In this document: positions 4,203 to 5,824 of the stretch, one piece after another | How the letters are laid out: every line of letters starts with the position of its first letter | Numbering within the stretch: the stretch's first letter is position 1 | Origin: Clostridiales bacterium UBA4717 | GTDB taxonomy: Bacteria > Bacillota > Clostridia > Oscillospirales > CAG-272 | Assembly: GCA_002404395.1 (NCBI GenBank) | Contig: DHJP01000061.1 | Coordinates: 1 to 5,824, forward strand | DNA length: 5,824 nt | Reading direction: 5' to 3' | The notes under the pieces: model-generated | What the model was told of the DNA's origin: nothing | Database searches by the model: none | What the model saw: the letters and a program-made list of their open reading frames with translations, nothing else | Made by a program: the position numbers and the translations under genes

Positions 4203-5824
4203 ATGGCGGAATGTCTGACGCTTAAAAAATCCAACTGCAAAAACTGCTACAAATGTATTCGCCATTGCCCGGTAAAATCTATACGCTTTTCGGGAAACCA
4301 GGCTCATATCATAGGCAACGAATGTATTCTTTGCGGTCAGTGCTTTGTAGTATGTCCGCAAAACGCCAAGCAGATCGTCGACGAAACCGAAAAGGTCAAA
4401 GTAATGATACAGTCCGGCGACCCTGTATACGCAAGCATCGCGCCGTCGTTCATAGCAAATTATAACGGCGTCGGAATCGAAGGTATACGCAAAGCGCTGA
4501 AGGAACTCGGCTTTACCGATGCCGAGGAGACCGCGCTCGGCGCTACTATCGTAAAAAGAGAGTATGAAAGGATGCTTTCCGAAGACTCTCCGGACATACT
4601 GATATCTTCCTGCTGTCATTCGGTAAATCTGCTGATACAGAAGTATTTTCCCTCGCTTTTACCATATCTTGCCGATATTATGTCTCCAATGCAGGCTCAT
4701 TGCACGGAGCTCAAGAAAAAGGACCCGAATGCCAAGACCGTATTTATAGGACCGTGCGTTTCCAAAAAGGATGAAGCAAGCTACTATGACGGGATCGTAG
4801 ACGCAGTGCTGACCTTTGAGGAGCTTACCGAATGGCTGAAGGCGGAACATATACAACTTGAGCCCGGAGCAGAAGCAAACGAAAACAGCCGCGCCCGTTT
4901 CTTTCCCACAACCGGCGGAATACTTAAAACCATGGCTCAAAGAACCCCTGGATATACATATCTCGCAATTGACGGCACTGAAAGCTGCATAGCCGCGCTT
5001 CGCGAGCTTGAACAAGGAAACATTCACAAGTGTTTTATTGAAATGTCGTCTTGCATAGGCAGCTGTGTGGGCGGACCCGTGATGGAAAAGCATCACCGTC
5101 TGCCGATCCTTGATTACCGATCGGTCGCGGATTACGCCGGTAATAAAGATTTTGATATTTCACAGCCGGATTCGCTTGAACTTAAAAAGCGTTTTGAACC
5201 CATTGAACGCAGATACGGTACTCCCGCTGAAAGCGAGATCAAAGAAATTCTCAAAAAAATGGGCAAAAACCGTCCCGAGGACGAGCTTAATTGCGGCTCG
5301 TGCGGATATGACACCTGCCGTGAAAAAGCAATTGCGATATATCACGGAAAAGCCGAAATATCCATGTGTCTCCCCTACCTCAAGGACAAAGCGGAAAGCT
5401 TCTCCGACTGTATCGTTTCAAATACTCCCAACGGTCTTATCGTCGTTAATGAAGCCTTTGAAGTCCAACAGATCAACCCGGCGGCGCAGAAGATCCTCAA
5501 CATCAGATACGCCTCCGATATCTTAGGAGATCAGCTCGTACGCATAATGGATCCCAAGCCTTTTTCGGAGGTGCTTGAGAGCAAACGCAGCATACGTAAT
5601 CGTCGGACATACCTTGCCGAATATAACCGCTTTGTGGAAGAAACAATAATATACGACGGCACCTATCATATGCTTTTATGCATCATGAGAGACGTTACCG
5701 AAGAAGAAAACGAACGCAAAAAGCGCGAAATGCAGCGTGATCAGACGGTTGAAACCGCTGATAAAGTGGTAGATAAGCAAATGCGCATCGTCCAAGAGAT
5801 CGCTTCCCTGCTCGGCGAGACCGC
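4203..5824 (+). CDS. hydS: PAS-linked sensory [FeFe]-hydrogenase-like protein HydS (3' end cut by window)
   Basis: This is a putative H2/redox sensor of the group C [FeFe]-hydrogenase type; 540 codons are visible with no stop. An AGGAG at 4191-4195 lies seven bases before the ATG. Domains in order: a 2x[4Fe-4S] ferredoxin (C12, C15, C18, C22 and C41, C44, C47, C51); an H-cluster domain, about 70-310, with ligands C138, C185, C284 and C288; an extra Fe-S motif of the PF04060 type (C364, C367, C372, C389, ending CLPYL); a PAS domain, about 401-500 (SNTPNGLIVVN to MRDVTEEEN); and a charged helix, about 500-540, likely a coiled-coil transmitter. The pocket is non-standard: L1 is SSCCHSVN, L2 is GPCVSKKDE and L3 is EMSSCIGSC, so the two conserved pocket methionines are G183 and S282. 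It is soluble with no signal peptide. Related proteins are often followed by a kinase or SpoIIE-like phosphatase gene, beyond this window. A catalytic role is possible but less likely. Confidence 0.9.
   Translation, partial: MAECLTLKKSNCKNCYKCIRHCPVKSIRFSGNQAHIIGNECILCGQCFVVCPQNAKQIVDETEKVKVMIQSGDPVYASIAPSFIANYNGVGIEGIRKALKELGFTDAEETALGATIVKREYERMLSEDSPDILISSCCHSVNLLIQKYFPSLLPYLADIMSPMQAHCTELKKKDPNAKTVFIGPCVSKKDEASYYDGIVDAVLTFEELTEWLKAEHIQLEPGAEANENSRARFFPTTGGILKTMAQRTPGYTYLAIDGTESCIAALRELEQGNIHKCFIEMSSCIGSCVGGPVMEKHHRLPILDYRSVADYAGNKDFDISQPDSLELKKRFEPIERRYGTPAESEIKEILKKMGKNRPEDELNCGSCGYDTCREKAIAIYHGKAEISMCLPYLKDKAESFSDCIVSNTPNGLIVVNEAFEVQQINPAAQKILNIRYASDILGDQLVRIMDPKPFSEVLESKRSIRNRRTYLAEYNRFVEETIIYDGTYHMLLCIMRDVTEEENERKKREMQRDQTVETADKVVDKQMRIVQEIASLLGET

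Noticed and set aside
4167..4619. Minus-strand open frame of 150 codons over the start of hydS
   Set aside because: It overlaps the conserved ferredoxin cysteine motifs on the + strand and has no recognisable domain.
5110..5526. Plus-strand open frame in another phase inside hydS (138 codons)
   Set aside because: The hydS frame continues unbroken with clear Fe-S and PAS motifs; the alternative product is low-complexity and Arg/Lys/Ser-rich, as expected of an out-of-frame reading.
3693..5824. Trimeric NADH-dependent bifurcating hydrogenase (HydABC)
   Set aside because: There is no NuoF/HydB flavoprotein in the window, the hydrogenase gene has a C-terminal PAS domain, and its pocket motifs are of the sensory type.

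Overview
The window looks like chromosome of an obligately anaerobic, fermentative Firmicute of the class Clostridia. A gut or rumen Ruminococcaceae/Oscillospiraceae relative of the Ruminococcus albus type is the best guess. This rests on gene content (an adhE-type ethanol enzyme beside a PAS-linked [FeFe]-hydrogenase-like protein), strong AGGAGG-like ribosome binding sites and tightly packed same-strand genes. It is not a taxonomic proof. All five recognised genes are on the + strand and there is no sign of mobile elements, CRISPR, tRNA or rRNA.

Layout: (1) Positions 1-34 hold the end of a leader, with a GC-rich hairpin directly before a ribosome binding site. (2) 35-2749 is adhE, a complete bifunctional aldehyde/alcohol dehydrogenase. 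(3) 2763-3512, 13 bases downstream and apparently co-transcribed, is a small APH/choline-kinase-fold phosphotransferase of unknown substrate. (4) 3513-3692 is a 180-base intergenic region with a perfect 12-bp stem-loop, a plausible promoter, and a second near-identical copy of the GC hairpin, again directly before a ribosome binding site. (5) 3693-3935 and 3935-4201 are two tandem, overlapping thioredoxin-fold [2Fe-2S] ferredoxins. (6) 4203 to the window end is a HydS-like protein: 2x[4Fe-4S] ferredoxin, H-cluster domain, an extra four-cysteine Fe-S module, a PAS domain and the start of a signalling helix, cut off by the window edge.

How they may work together: AdhE consumes NADH to turn acetyl-CoA into ethanol, the alternative to disposing of reductant as H2. 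The second gene set looks like an H2- or redox-sensing unit rather than a bulk H2 producer. The H-cluster cysteines are all present, but the pocket departs from catalytic enzymes, and a PAS/helix output module replaces the usual NADH-linked partner subunits. A reasonable model is that HydS and its two small ferredoxins sense H2 or redox state and tune fermentation genes such as the adjacent adhE operon. The shared hairpin at both operon heads would fit co-regulation, but could equally be a common genomic repeat. The link is inference from adjacency, not shown by the sequence.
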